Positions 44,234 to 52,370 of a DNA stretch of 64,000 bases are shown here, one piece after another; within the stretch, counting starts at the first letter, position 1; every line of letters starts with the position of its first letter. The notes beneath the pieces were generated by a model that was not told where the DNA came from, did no database searches, and saw nothing but the letters and a program-made list of their open reading frames with translations. Source of the DNA: Janthinobacterium sp. Marseille (GTDB taxonomy: Bacteria > Pseudomonadota > Gammaproteobacteria > Burkholderiales > Burkholderiaceae_D); assembly GCF_000013625.1 (NCBI RefSeq), contig NC_009659.1:62001-126000 (forward strand), given 5' to 3'. A program made the position numbers and the translations under genes.

Positions 44234-45394
44234 ATGCGCATGCCTGTCGTTGTTTACATCCTCGGATTGACGATTTTTTCGTTAACCACTTCCGAATTCA
44301 TGGTGGCCGGCATGATGCCGTCGCTGACCCAGGCTTTCGGTGTCTCGGTAACGCAAATCGGTTACCTGATTTCCTTTTATGCAATCGGCATGGTGATAGG
44401 TGGACCGGTGCTGACGGTCGGCTTGCTCAAGCTGCGCGTATCCAATAAAAAAGCCCTGCTCTGCCTGTTGCTACTTTATGCACTGGCACAGGCAGTCGCT
44501 GCCGCATCCAACAGTTACGACATCATGGCGGGTGCGCGCTTTGTCACCGGCGTGGCTGCCGCCGCCTGCTTTGGCGCATCGCTGGCAATTTGTGGTGAAG
44601 TGGTTGCCGTCGGATCGCGTGCACGTGCGGCGTCTATCGTGGTCGGCGGTTTGATGCTGGCGAATGTAGTCGGTGTGCCTGCTGCTACCCTTATCGATCA
44701 GTACTGGGGTTGGCGCGCGAGTTTCTGGCTGGTGGTGATGCTGGTTGCGGTGTGTAGCTTGCTGATTATTTTCATGGTGCCACGTTCACACGCTGCGGCC
44801 GCGCCCAGCCTGGATGCAGAACTGGCGGAATTCAAAAAACCTGCCTTGTGGGCCGCCTACCTCACCAGTGGTCTTATCATCGGCGCGGCTTTCGCAGCCT
44901 TCAGTTACTTCGCACCTATCCTGACCGAGGTCACGGGTTTTGGCGCAGCTGCGATTCCATGGTTGCTCGCACTGTATGGCGTGGCGAATGTGATCGGCAA
45001 TATGGTCATAGGTCGCTATGCGGATAAATACACTTTTCCGATCCTGGGTTGGGGTTTGGCAGGGCTGGCTACGGCGCTGGCCGTGTTTGCCCTTTTTGCA
45101 CAAAACCAAATCATTAGTGTGCTGGCATTGATCGTCGTCGGCCTGATTGGTGTAGCGCTGAACCCGGCGATGATTTCACGCATCCTGAAAGTCGCGCATC
45201 CGGGTGCACTGGTGCACACCATGCATTCTTCCGTGATCAATATGGGATTGGGGCTGGGTTCCTGGCTCGGCGGCCTCGGTATTGCAGCCGGCTATGGCTT
45301 GCGCTCACCCTTGTGGCTCGGGTTTGCGCTGGCCATGGCCGGCTTGCTGAGTGTGTTGCCTTACTTGAAGAGTGTGCCGCGGCGTGCGCCTTAG
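44234..45394 (+). CDS. MFS transporter (12 TM)
   Basis: Major-facilitator exporter-type carrier of 386 residues with about twelve helices (TSEFMVAGMMPSLTQAFGVSVTQIGYLISFYAIGMVIGGPVL; the second half starts near residue 200). The pattern is that of the drug-resistance transporter group related to arabinose/purine exporters (YdhP/NepI-like). The short upstream extension is not coding-like. It follows the dehydrogenase by 184 bp, so it may be a separate unit, and it overlaps livF tail to tail by 4 bp. Confidence 0.85.
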   Translation: MRMPVVVYILGLTIFSLTTSEFMVAGMMPSLTQAFGVSVTQIGYLISFYAIGMVIGGPVLTVGLLKLRVSNKKALLCLLLLYALAQAVAAASNSYDIMAGARFVTGVAAAACFGASLAICGEVVAVGSRARAASIVVGGLMLANVVGVPAATLIDQYWGWRASFWLVVMLVAVCSLLIIFMVPRSHAAAAPSLDAELAEFKKPALWAAYLTSGLIIGAAFAAFSYFAPILTEVTGFGAAAIPWLLALYGVANVIGNMVIGRYADKYTFPILGWGLAGLATALAVFALFAQNQIISVLALIVVGLIGVALNPAMISRILKVAHPGALVHTMHSSVINMGLGLGSWLGGLGIAAGYGLRSPLWLGFALAMAGLLSVLPYLKSVPRRAP

Positions 45395-46098
45395 GTACCC
45401 TTGATGATTTTCATCGTCGCCGCATCCGCTTCTGCTTGCGCCAGCGTTCCTTCAAACACAATCTCACCACGTTCGATTACATACAGGCGATCGGCAAAAG
45501 GCGGCAAGTGGTAGAAGTTGGATTCGGCCAGCAGCACTCCACGTCCCTGTTTCAGGATGCTTTGCAAACCTTCGCTGATGGTCGGGATGATGGCCGGCGA
45601 CAACCCTTCGAAAGCCTCATCCAGCAACAGGAGTTCAGGATCCAGTGCGAGTGCGCGGGCGATCGAAACCATCTTGCGTTCGCCGCCGGATAACTGTTGC
45701 CCACCGCGATGCAGGTATTGCTTGAGCTTGGGGAAGACCGCATACGCTTCGTCGATCCGTTCCTGCGCACTGCGGGCCGATTTGCGTGTCCAGGTCGGCA
45801 GCGCGATATTGTCTTCAACCGTGAGGTCGCCGAATACATCGCTGCCCTCGGGCGTATAGCCGAGGCCGAGTTCGACGATCTTGTGCGTTTGCATGCCATT
45901 GATCGCATTGTTCTTCCATTTGATCGCACCGGATTTCAGTGCCTGGAAACCCATGATGGAACGGAAGGTTGTGGATTTGCCGGCACCATTCCGGCCGACC
46001 AGGCACACCAGTTCGCCCGGATTGATGCGCATCGAGATATCGCGCAGGACCGGATTGCCGGCCAGGATGACATTGACGTTTTCAAGTGCGAGGGACAT
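45391..46098 (-). CDS. livF: Branched-chain-type ABC importer, ATPase LivF
   Basis: ABC ATPase of 235 residues: Walker A GRNGAGKST, Q-loop, signature LSGGERKM and Walker B LLLDEAFEGLSP. It powers uptake together with LivG, LivM, LivH and the periplasmic LivK-like protein. It is last in the operon and starts directly after livG with a 1-base overlap. Its stop region overlaps the convergent MFS gene by 4 bp. Confidence 0.93.
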   Translation of the reverse strand: MSLALENVNVILAGNPVLRDISMRINPGELVCLVGRNGAGKSTTFRSIMGFQALKSGAIKWKNNAINGMQTHKIVELGLGYTPEGSDVFGDLTVEDNIALPTWTRKSARSAQERIDEAYAVFPKLKQYLHRGGQQLSGGERKMVSIARALALDPELLLLDEAFEGLSPAIIPTISEGLQSILKQGRGVLLAESNFYHLPPFADRLYVIERGEIVFEGTLAQAEADAATMKIIKGT

Positions 46099-46865
46099 CA
46101 GTGCGCTCCTTTGCCGACGACGATGGATACGACTTCTTCATTGGCAAAAAACTCATCGCGCGGCAAGTCGGCAATTTTCTTGCCGCCCTGCATGGCAACG
46201 ATGCGTGTCGAATAGCGCGATACCAGATCCATATCGTGTTCTACCAGCATGATTGCTTCAATTCCCATATGTTTGGCGGCACGTAACAGGGTTTCCATGA
46301 CGCCATGTTTATCGGCAGTGGAAACACCGGCGGTCGGTTCATCCAGCAGCATGACTTTCGGATGCAGTGCAAAGGCACTCGCGACATCGAGCAGCTTGCG
46401 GCGACCATGCGGCAAACTGCCGCCCTTGGTATCCAGCCATGGTGACAGGCCGAAAGCATCGGCAGTACGCACCACGATATCGTTGATCTTGCGGCTACCA
46501 AACAAATGACCGAAACCGTTCCAGCGCTGGTTCAGGTAAGAGCACGCCGAGACCGCTATCGTTTCGCGCACCGTCAGCTCGGGGAAAATACTGGTGAGCT
46601 GGAAGGCACGTGCAAGACCACGCGTCGCGAGATCGACCGCACCGACGCCGGCAATATTCGCGCCATCAAAATTCACATGGCCGGTAGTTGGTTGATGCAA
46701 GCCGGTCAGGACATTCACCAGGGTGGTTTTGCCGGCACCATTCGGACCGACCACCGAAACGAATTCACCGCGCGAGACAGAAAGATCGACATTGTGCAAG
46801 GCGATGAAGTCGCCATAGTGACGCGAGATCTGCGTTGCATGGAGCAATACATCATTGGTACTCAT
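46098..46865 (-). CDS. livG: Branched-chain-type ABC importer, ATPase LivG
   Basis: ABC ATPase of 255 residues with Walker A GPNGAGKTT and Walker B VMLLDEPTAG. The signature is unusual: SLPHGRRKLLDVASAF in place of the standard LSYGQQR, yet it lies at the right place. This variant could be read as a subfamily mark rather than a defect. It overlaps livM by 4 bp and livF by 1 bp. Confidence 0.92.
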   Translation of the reverse strand: MSTNDVLLHATQISRHYGDFIALHNVDLSVSRGEFVSVVGPNGAGKTTLVNVLTGLHQPTTGHVNFDGANIAGVGAVDLATRGLARAFQLTSIFPELTVRETIAVSACSYLNQRWNGFGHLFGSRKINDIVVRTADAFGLSPWLDTKGGSLPHGRRKLLDVASAFALHPKVMLLDEPTAGVSTADKHGVMETLLRAAKHMGIEAIMLVEHDMDLVSRYSTRIVAMQGGKKIADLPRDEFFANEEVVSIVVGKGAH

Positions 46866-47893
46866 GCTTGCTCTCCTTTCGACTTGAATTTACGAATCGC
46901 GCCCATGATGCCGCCCGGCAGTACCACCACCAGAATCGCGAGGATCGCACCGAGGAAGAAGCGCCAGTATTGTGTGAGCGATGACAATTCATCCTGCAGC
47001 AGGATAAAGACGAAGGCACCGAGTACCGGACCGAGGAATTCCTGATAGCCACCGAGCACCGCCATGAATACCAGATGACCGGAATGCGTCCAGTAAGCCA
47101 GTTCAGGATCGGCCAGGCCGGTATTCACGCCGAGGATCACACCACCGATAGATGCATAGACGGCCGAGACCACAAAGGCAATCGCACGTACGCTGCGGAT
47201 CTTGACGCCGAGATACAAGGCCTTGATGGCATTGTCACGCGAAGCCATCAGGTGGATACCGTAAGGCGAACGCACGATGCGCCACATGACCCAGGTCAGC
47301 AACAGCACCATTACCAGGCAGTAGTAATAGAACGGTCCGCCGAGGAAGGCTGTCTTGTCGAACTGGTCCAGTTCCATGCCAAACAGGCTGGGACGTGGCA
47401 CACGCATGCCGCTGTCGCCGCCGGTGATGTAGTAAAACTTGTTGAGGAAGGAATGGAACAGCATGCCGAAAGACAGCGTCAACATACCGAAGAAGATGCC
47501 GGTGAAACGACTTGCCAGCCATGCAATCGGGATCGAGATAATGAAGGATGCGACGACTGCGGTAAGCAACATCATTTCGAATGAAATCATGCCGGTCTTG
47601 GCCACCATTGCCGCCGCTGCATATGCACCGATCGCAATGAAAAGTGCATGGCCGAAGGACAGCAGGCCGCCATAACCAAACAGCAGGTTAAAGCCGAGCA
47701 GGATCACGGCATAGGCAAAGAATGGAATCAACAGCGTCATGTAGTACTGGCTGACGAACAGTGGTGCAATCGCCAGCAAGGCGACGACCACGCCGCCTGC
47801 GATCAGTTTGACGCGGGAGATACCCGGTGGTGCCACGAACTCCAATTCTTCCGGCGCCGTAATAGGCGCACTGTGTACGGTATCGGTTCTCAT
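46862..47893 (-). CDS. livM: Branched-chain-type ABC importer, permease LivM
   Basis: Permease of 343 residues with about eight to ten helices and the family motif GYGGLLSFGHALFIAIGAYAAAAM. Overlaps livH by 4 bp (47890-47893) and livG by 4 bp, so the operon is translated in a coupled chain. Confidence 0.92.
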   Translation of the reverse strand: MRTDTVHSAPITAPEELEFVAPPGISRVKLIAGGVVVALLAIAPLFVSQYYMTLLIPFFAYAVILLGFNLLFGYGGLLSFGHALFIAIGAYAAAAMVAKTGMISFEMMLLTAVVASFIISIPIAWLASRFTGIFFGMLTLSFGMLFHSFLNKFYYITGGDSGMRVPRPSLFGMELDQFDKTAFLGGPFYYYCLVMVLLLTWVMWRIVRSPYGIHLMASRDNAIKALYLGVKIRSVRAIAFVVSAVYASIGGVILGVNTGLADPELAYWTHSGHLVFMAVLGGYQEFLGPVLGAFVFILLQDELSSLTQYWRFFLGAILAILVVVLPGGIMGAIRKFKSKGEQA

Positions 47894-48771
47894 GCTTCAG
47901 CCTTTCCGTAGAGACCTGCCGGCTTCCAGATCAGGACCGCCAACACAATTGCATAGATAGCCAGGATTTCAGCTTCCGGGTAATACATCGCGCTGAGTGC
48001 GCGGATCAGGCCGACGATGAGGGCGCCGACAGCGGCACCTTTCATGCTGCCAAGGCCACCGATCACAACGACTGCAAACGCTTCAACCACCAGTTCGACG
48101 CCCATTTCCAGCGATGCCGCTGCATTCGGGATCACTAGTGCGCCGCCTATCGTGCCGAGCATGGTGCCGAGTGTGAACACCATCACATACACGCGGGTGA
48201 CGTTGATGCCCATTGCCGCACTGGTTTCACGATTCTCTGCAGTTGCACGCAGGATCTTGCCGGTTTTGGTTTTGCCGAGGAAGTAAGCCATGCCGATGGC
48301 GAGCGTGACGGCAACTGCAATCACCATCACGTTATAGGTAGGCATGCTGACGCCGAAGGCGGACATGGTGCCGAAGGTCATCGACACGTTTGGCAATTGC
48401 TGCGGATCGGCACCCCAGAAGAAGCGCAGTACATCCTGGAACATCAGCATCACTGCAAAGGTCAGCAGCAGCTGGAAGGATTCAGGTCGGTTGTAAATAG
48501 TGCGGATCAGTCTTTCCAGCGGAATGCCGATCAGGCCGATGACGATGCCGGCTCCGAGCAGGACGAATGGAAATAAATGAACCGGCAAGCCTTTGCTGAG
48601 CGCCCATGAGGTGACGAAGATGCCGAAATATGCGCCAAGCGCATAGATCGATCCGCACGCCAGGTTGATGATGCGCTGCACGCCGAAGATGAGTTGCAAG
48701 CCGGATGCCACCAGGAACAAGACAGCTGCCTGGAATATGCCGGCCAAAAGGATATTAAAAAACGGAGCCAT
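47890..48771 (-). CDS. livH: Branched-chain-type ABC importer, permease LivH
   Basis: Permease of 293 residues with about eight helices and the family motif GLQLIFGVQRIINLACGSIYALGAYFG. The second permease of the pair with LivM. The leader carries an imperfect hairpin (48784-48819) and GGGAGG as ribosome site. Confidence 0.92.
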   Translation of the reverse strand: MAPFFNILLAGIFQAAVLFLVASGLQLIFGVQRIINLACGSIYALGAYFGIFVTSWALSKGLPVHLFPFVLLGAGIVIGLIGIPLERLIRTIYNRPESFQLLLTFAVMLMFQDVLRFFWGADPQQLPNVSMTFGTMSAFGVSMPTYNVMVIAVAVTLAIGMAYFLGKTKTGKILRATAENRETSAAMGINVTRVYVMVFTLGTMLGTIGGALVIPNAAASLEMGVELVVEAFAVVVIGGLGSMKGAAVGALIVGLIRALSAMYYPEAEILAIYAIVLAVLIWKPAGLYGKAEA

Positions 48772-48783
48772 AGATACACCCCT

Positions 48784-48819
48784 CCCTGACCCATACTAAT
48801 TGCTAAGTATTGGCCAGGG
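48784..48819 (-). promoter_or_regulatory. Intercistronic hairpin between binding-protein and permease genes
   Basis: Imperfect stem in the 72-bp gap: CCCTG with CAGGG, CC with GG and ATACT with AGTAT, single mismatches between them, loop of 8 nt. Such hairpins usually keep the upstream binding-protein mRNA more abundant than that of the transporter. No T tract. Confidence 0.5.
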
Positions 48820-48843
48820 AAGTTCCCTCCTCTTTGTCAGGTG

Positions 48844-50139
48844 TTAGATCTTGAAGTTTGCGGTATTCAGCCATTCCCAGAAATCCGCACCTGTCGGTTT
48901 CTGCAATTGGTCTGAATACATGGTTTCAACTGATGCCAGCGTCGGGAAGTCGTAGTTATTCTTATTGGTCGACAAGCCCTGATGGAAAGTCTGGTTGGCA
49001 ATATGGTCGGCGCGCATTGCGCCTTTGCCACCGAGCGACTCAATCTGTACGCCTGGAATCGCAGCGCAAATTTCTTCCGGTGTCGGCCAGGATTTTTTCG
49101 CTGCCAATGCCTTTTCAACGCCGGCCTTGTAGACCATCATCGAGAAGTAAGCACGGTCAGCTTCCCAGTGTGGGTAATCCTTGTACTTGTCGGCATACCA
49201 TTTGACGAATTCCTTCTGTGTCGCCGATGCCTTCGGATCATCGAAGTACATCGTGTTGTGGCCCCAGACGATGCCTTCAGGTGTGAACTCTTTCTTCATC
49301 GCAGTGTGTTGCCAGCCGGCGGCCGGCAAGACGAAGCGCGTGCCTTCGGTGAGACCGGCGTTGTGCGCCTGTTTCATGAAGACCGGCAAATCGGCAAACA
49401 GCAGGGATGAAAAAATCAAATCAGGTTTGGCAGCCTTGAGTGCGGCCACGTTGGAAGTCAGGTCGAGGTTACCGATTTTCGACCATTGTTCGGACACCAC
49501 TTCGTGTTCGATGCCGTATTTCTTCAACAGTGCCTGGAATGCGGTCCAGGTATTGCGGCCATATGAATAGTCAGGGTTGACGCAAGCGATGCGCTTGAAC
49601 TTGCCTTTGAAATGTTTGATCGCCAGCAGGGAAGCCATCACCGCTTCGCACTCATTATCCGTACTGCGGAATACATACTTGGGCTTCGGCATGGTTTCCT
49701 TCACGCCGTCCTGCGTCGTGCCGTCCCAGAAAATGGTTGGCATGCGTGAATCTTCGGCCGCCGGTGCCAAGGCCAGGCTGACGCCGGATGACACGATACC
49801 TTGTACGCAATCCACTTTTTCCTGCAATACCAGTTTGCGGAAACGATCGATGGTGTCTTTCGGCGAGGTTTCTTCCTGGATCACCAGTTCGACCTTGCGA
49901 CCACCGATACCGCCGGCCGCATTGATGCGGGCAGTGGTCCATTCGACTCCGCGCAAGCCGCATTCGCCGATAGTGCCGGCGACGCCGCCACGCGGTGCAA
50001 TGATGCCGACGCGTAAAGGTTTGTTTTGCGCGAAGGCCGGCATGCCAAGTAATCCGGTTGCGACGCCGACGCCTGCAGCTTTTAAAACAGTACGTCGTTG
50101 GATTGATGAAACGTGAACTGATGAAACGGGCTTTTTCAT
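48844..50139 (-). CDS. livK: LivK-like periplasmic substrate-binding protein with Tat signal
   Basis: Type I periplasmic binding protein of 431 residues. The N-terminus has a twin-arginine signal: QRRTVLKAAGVGVATGLLGMPAFA, so it is probably exported folded. The two-lobed fold shows PLRVGIIAPRGGVAGTIGECGLRG and VTLVI-type loops. Its length is above the E. coli LivK size and the family includes amide/urea (FmdD/AmiC-like) binders; the ligand may be a short amide or acid rather than a branched-chain amino acid. GGAGGAGACT precedes the ATG. Confidence 0.88.
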   Translation of the reverse strand: MKKPVSSVHVSSIQRRTVLKAAGVGVATGLLGMPAFAQNKPLRVGIIAPRGGVAGTIGECGLRGVEWTTARINAAGGIGGRKVELVIQEETSPKDTIDRFRKLVLQEKVDCVQGIVSSGVSLALAPAAEDSRMPTIFWDGTTQDGVKETMPKPKYVFRSTDNECEAVMASLLAIKHFKGKFKRIACVNPDYSYGRNTWTAFQALLKKYGIEHEVVSEQWSKIGNLDLTSNVAALKAAKPDLIFSSLLFADLPVFMKQAHNAGLTEGTRFVLPAAGWQHTAMKKEFTPEGIVWGHNTMYFDDPKASATQKEFVKWYADKYKDYPHWEADRAYFSMMVYKAGVEKALAAKKSWPTPEEICAAIPGVQIESLGGKGAMRADHIANQTFHQGLSTNKNNYDFPTLASVETMYSDQLQKPTGADFWEWLNTANFKI

Positions 50140-50808
50140 AGTCTCCTCCAGGGGATGGGAATGGTCTCGAAACGTTTTATATATTAATTATGTTCAGCTA
50201 AGATATCACAAATATTTCTTTGTGCGATTTATTTGACATCCGTCGCCTTTTGCCCGTCATTTCATTGCTGTACGGCAATAATTAACCATATGTCTTGATA
50301 AGCTTGTTTTCCCTCTGTCGGCGCCGCAAAAATTCGAGCGGAGGCGAAAAAACTGTTGCAGATATGCGCCGTTTTTTGCATGCAAATTGCGTTCGTTTAT
50401 TGCTCATTCCCGCGCACTTTTTGTGTCGTTTTTGATTGCCCGTCGCGCATCAAAAAGGCGCTCTCCGGATACGCTTTGAGCGCGTTTAATTACGGTGCGC
50501 CAGCTTCCCATCCCCTGAAAAGCCGCATGCCTGTTGATTCCTGGGCTGGGGCCCGGTTGCCGTTGCCGGTCGGCCCGGATGCTAGCGCAAGGGTAAAGCC
50601 GGGCCGTTTCCAGGCGTCAATTCTTAATCCAGATACTTCTCGCATTTCGGCCTCGAGTCAACAAAATAAGAAAATTCTCTAAATTTGATTGACACAACTA
50701 ATATATGAGAAGAATATATCAATCAGGCGCAAAAAGCGTCACCAACCAGACCGTGCATCACGAGTTTGCGCGGCTAAAAAACGAAGTTAAGAAAATTAGG
50801 AGACAAAA
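50140..50808. other. 669-bp divergent regulatory region, livK/tctC
   Basis: AT-rich region between the divergent liv and tctC/mdc operons. It holds an inverted repeat by the tctC promoter (annotated separately) and an AT-rich stretch by livK (TTTTATATATTAATTATG, 50175-50192). A 108-codon open frame at 50356-50682 has no coding character. No RNA fold recognised. Confidence 0.45.
50686..50725 (+). promoter_or_regulatory. Candidate operator/promoter of the tctC-mdc operon
   Basis: A perfect -35-like TTGACA (50689-50694) overlaps the left arm of an inverted repeat TGATTGA (50686-50692) / TCAATCA (50719-50725). Between them lies AT-rich sequence with a repeated AATATAT but no good -10 at 17 bp. 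This fits a regulator site over a promoter; the GntR paralogues are the obvious candidates. Confidence 0.4.
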
Positions 50809-51813
50809 ATGTTCAATCGCCTCAACGTCGCACGTGCGTCGCTATCAGTCGTCGCGGCCACCATGCTTTGCGCCCCGGCCTTCGCCTGGGAACCGACCAA
50901 GGCAGTAGAAATGGTCTTGCCATCCGGCAGCGGTAGCGGCACCGATCAGATGGCGCGCCTGATGTCCAGCATCGTGGTCAAGCATAGCCTCGCAAAAAAA
51001 CCATACATCGTTACACCTAAAGGTGGTGCCGGCGGCGCTGAAGGTTTCATCGATTTGAAAACCTCGCCGGGCAATCCGCACAAGATCCTGATCTCTGCTT
51101 CGCATATGTATATGTTGCCGCTGACCGCGGACGTGCCTTTCACCTGGAAAGACATGACACCGGTCGCCAACCTGGTGATGGATGAATTCATTCTGTGGGT
51201 GAATGCTGCTTCGCCATACAAGACAGCAGGTGAACTGTTGGCTGCAGCAAAAGCAAAACCGGGCCAGGTCCGTGCCGGTGGTGCAGGTTCCAAACGTGAA
51301 GACAATCTCTTGTTCGCTGCAGTGGAACAGGCGGCGGGCGTCAAATTCAACTACATCCCATACAAAGGCGGCGGTGACGTAGCGACCCAACTGGTCGGCA
51401 ATCACATCGATGTATCGGTCAACAATCCGGTCGAAGCAGTATCGCAATGGCGTGCAGGTCAACTGCGTCCATTGTGCGTATTCGATGACAAGCCTATGGC
51501 GCAAACCGACAAGGTCACCGAGACCGAATCATGGTCCAGCATTCCTACCTGCAAATCCGCCGGCCTCAACGTCACTTACCTGATGCAACGCAGTGTGTTC
51601 CTGCCATCCGGCGTGAAGCCGGACCAGGTTGCTTACTACGTGGACCAGATGAAGAAAATCGTGGCGACACCTGAGTGGAAAGAATTCTCGAATCGCAATG
51701 CATTCAAGGATGCCTTCATGACCGGTCCGACCCTGCAGAAATTCCTGCAAACCGATGCTGACATGCATTACGACTTGCTGAAAAAAGCCGGCTTCCTGGC
51801 CGACGGTAAATAA
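50809..51813 (+). CDS. tctC: Bug/TctC-family tricarboxylate-type solute-binding protein
   Basis: Periplasmic binding protein of 334 residues with a Sec signal (ending near APAFAW). It has the Bug fold marks VLPSGSGSGTDQMARL, KGGAGGAEGFIDLK and KFNYIPYKGGGDVATQLVGNHIDVS. It captures a carboxylate for the TctBA channel; the position at the head of the malonate operon points to malonate. AGGAGACAAAA precedes ATG. Confidence 0.9.
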   Translation: MFNRLNVARASLSVVAATMLCAPAFAWEPTKAVEMVLPSGSGSGTDQMARLMSSIVVKHSLAKKPYIVTPKGGAGGAEGFIDLKTSPGNPHKILISASHMYMLPLTADVPFTWKDMTPVANLVMDEFILWVNAASPYKTAGELLAAAKAKPGQVRAGGAGSKREDNLLFAAVEQAAGVKFNYIPYKGGGDVATQLVGNHIDVSVNNPVEAVSQWRAGQLRPLCVFDDKPMAQTDKVTETESWSSIPTCKSAGLNVTYLMQRSVFLPSGVKPDQVAYYVDQMKKIVATPEWKEFSNRNAFKDAFMTGPTLQKFLQTDADMHYDLLKKAGFLADGK

Positions 51814-51826
51814 ACGGAGCAGCAAC

Positions 51827-52333
51827 ATGGATAGCAATCAAAAAGAAGACCGTGTCCTCATCAAGCACGGTGTGGCGGAGTTCGCCTGCGCCTTGGCATT
51901 CATGATTGCCGGTGGTTTGCTGATCTGGGACAGCTACCACCGGGGCGCAGGCTGGGGTAGTGCCGGACCGAAGTCCGGTTACTTCCCTTTCCGCATCGGC
52001 ATCATCATGTGCATTGCCGCTGCAGTCGTGATGTTCAACGCGACGCGCAGCCGGGCAATCAACAGTTCCTCATTCGTCACGCGCGGCGAAATCAAACCGG
52101 TGTTGCAAGTGCTGGCACCGATCCTTGGTTTCGTCGTGGTGGCGCAATTCCTCGGCATGTACATCGCGGCGCTGGCACTCATCGCCGGCTTCATGAAAGT
52201 GCTGGGCAAATATAGTTGGCTGAAATCGCTGGGCGTCGGCCTGGCCGTCACTGCAGTCGTGTTCTGGTTGTTCGAAATTCAATTCATGGTTCCGTTGATC
52301 AAGGGCCCACTTGAAGCGGCATTCGGCTACTGA
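51827..52333 (+). CDS. tctB: Tripartite tricarboxylate transporter, small membrane subunit TctB
   Basis: Protein of 168 residues with four predicted helices. It includes GPKSGYFPFRIGIIMCIAAAVVMF, the recognised TctB motif. It supports the large TctA subunit. Confidence 0.87.
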   Translation: MDSNQKEDRVLIKHGVAEFACALAFMIAGGLLIWDSYHRGAGWGSAGPKSGYFPFRIGIIMCIAAAVVMFNATRSRAINSSSFVTRGEIKPVLQVLAPILGFVVVAQFLGMYIAALALIAGFMKVLGKYSWLKSLGVGLAVTAVVFWLFEIQFMVPLIKGPLEAAFGY

Positions 52334-52370
52334 ATCTCGCTAAAAAAGATATCCATAGAAGGAGACATTC

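Noticed and set aside
50356..50682. 108-codon open frame in the livK/tctC gap
   Set aside because: Cys/Pro-rich, without family, ribosome site or coding bias; it looks like chance in a regulatory region.
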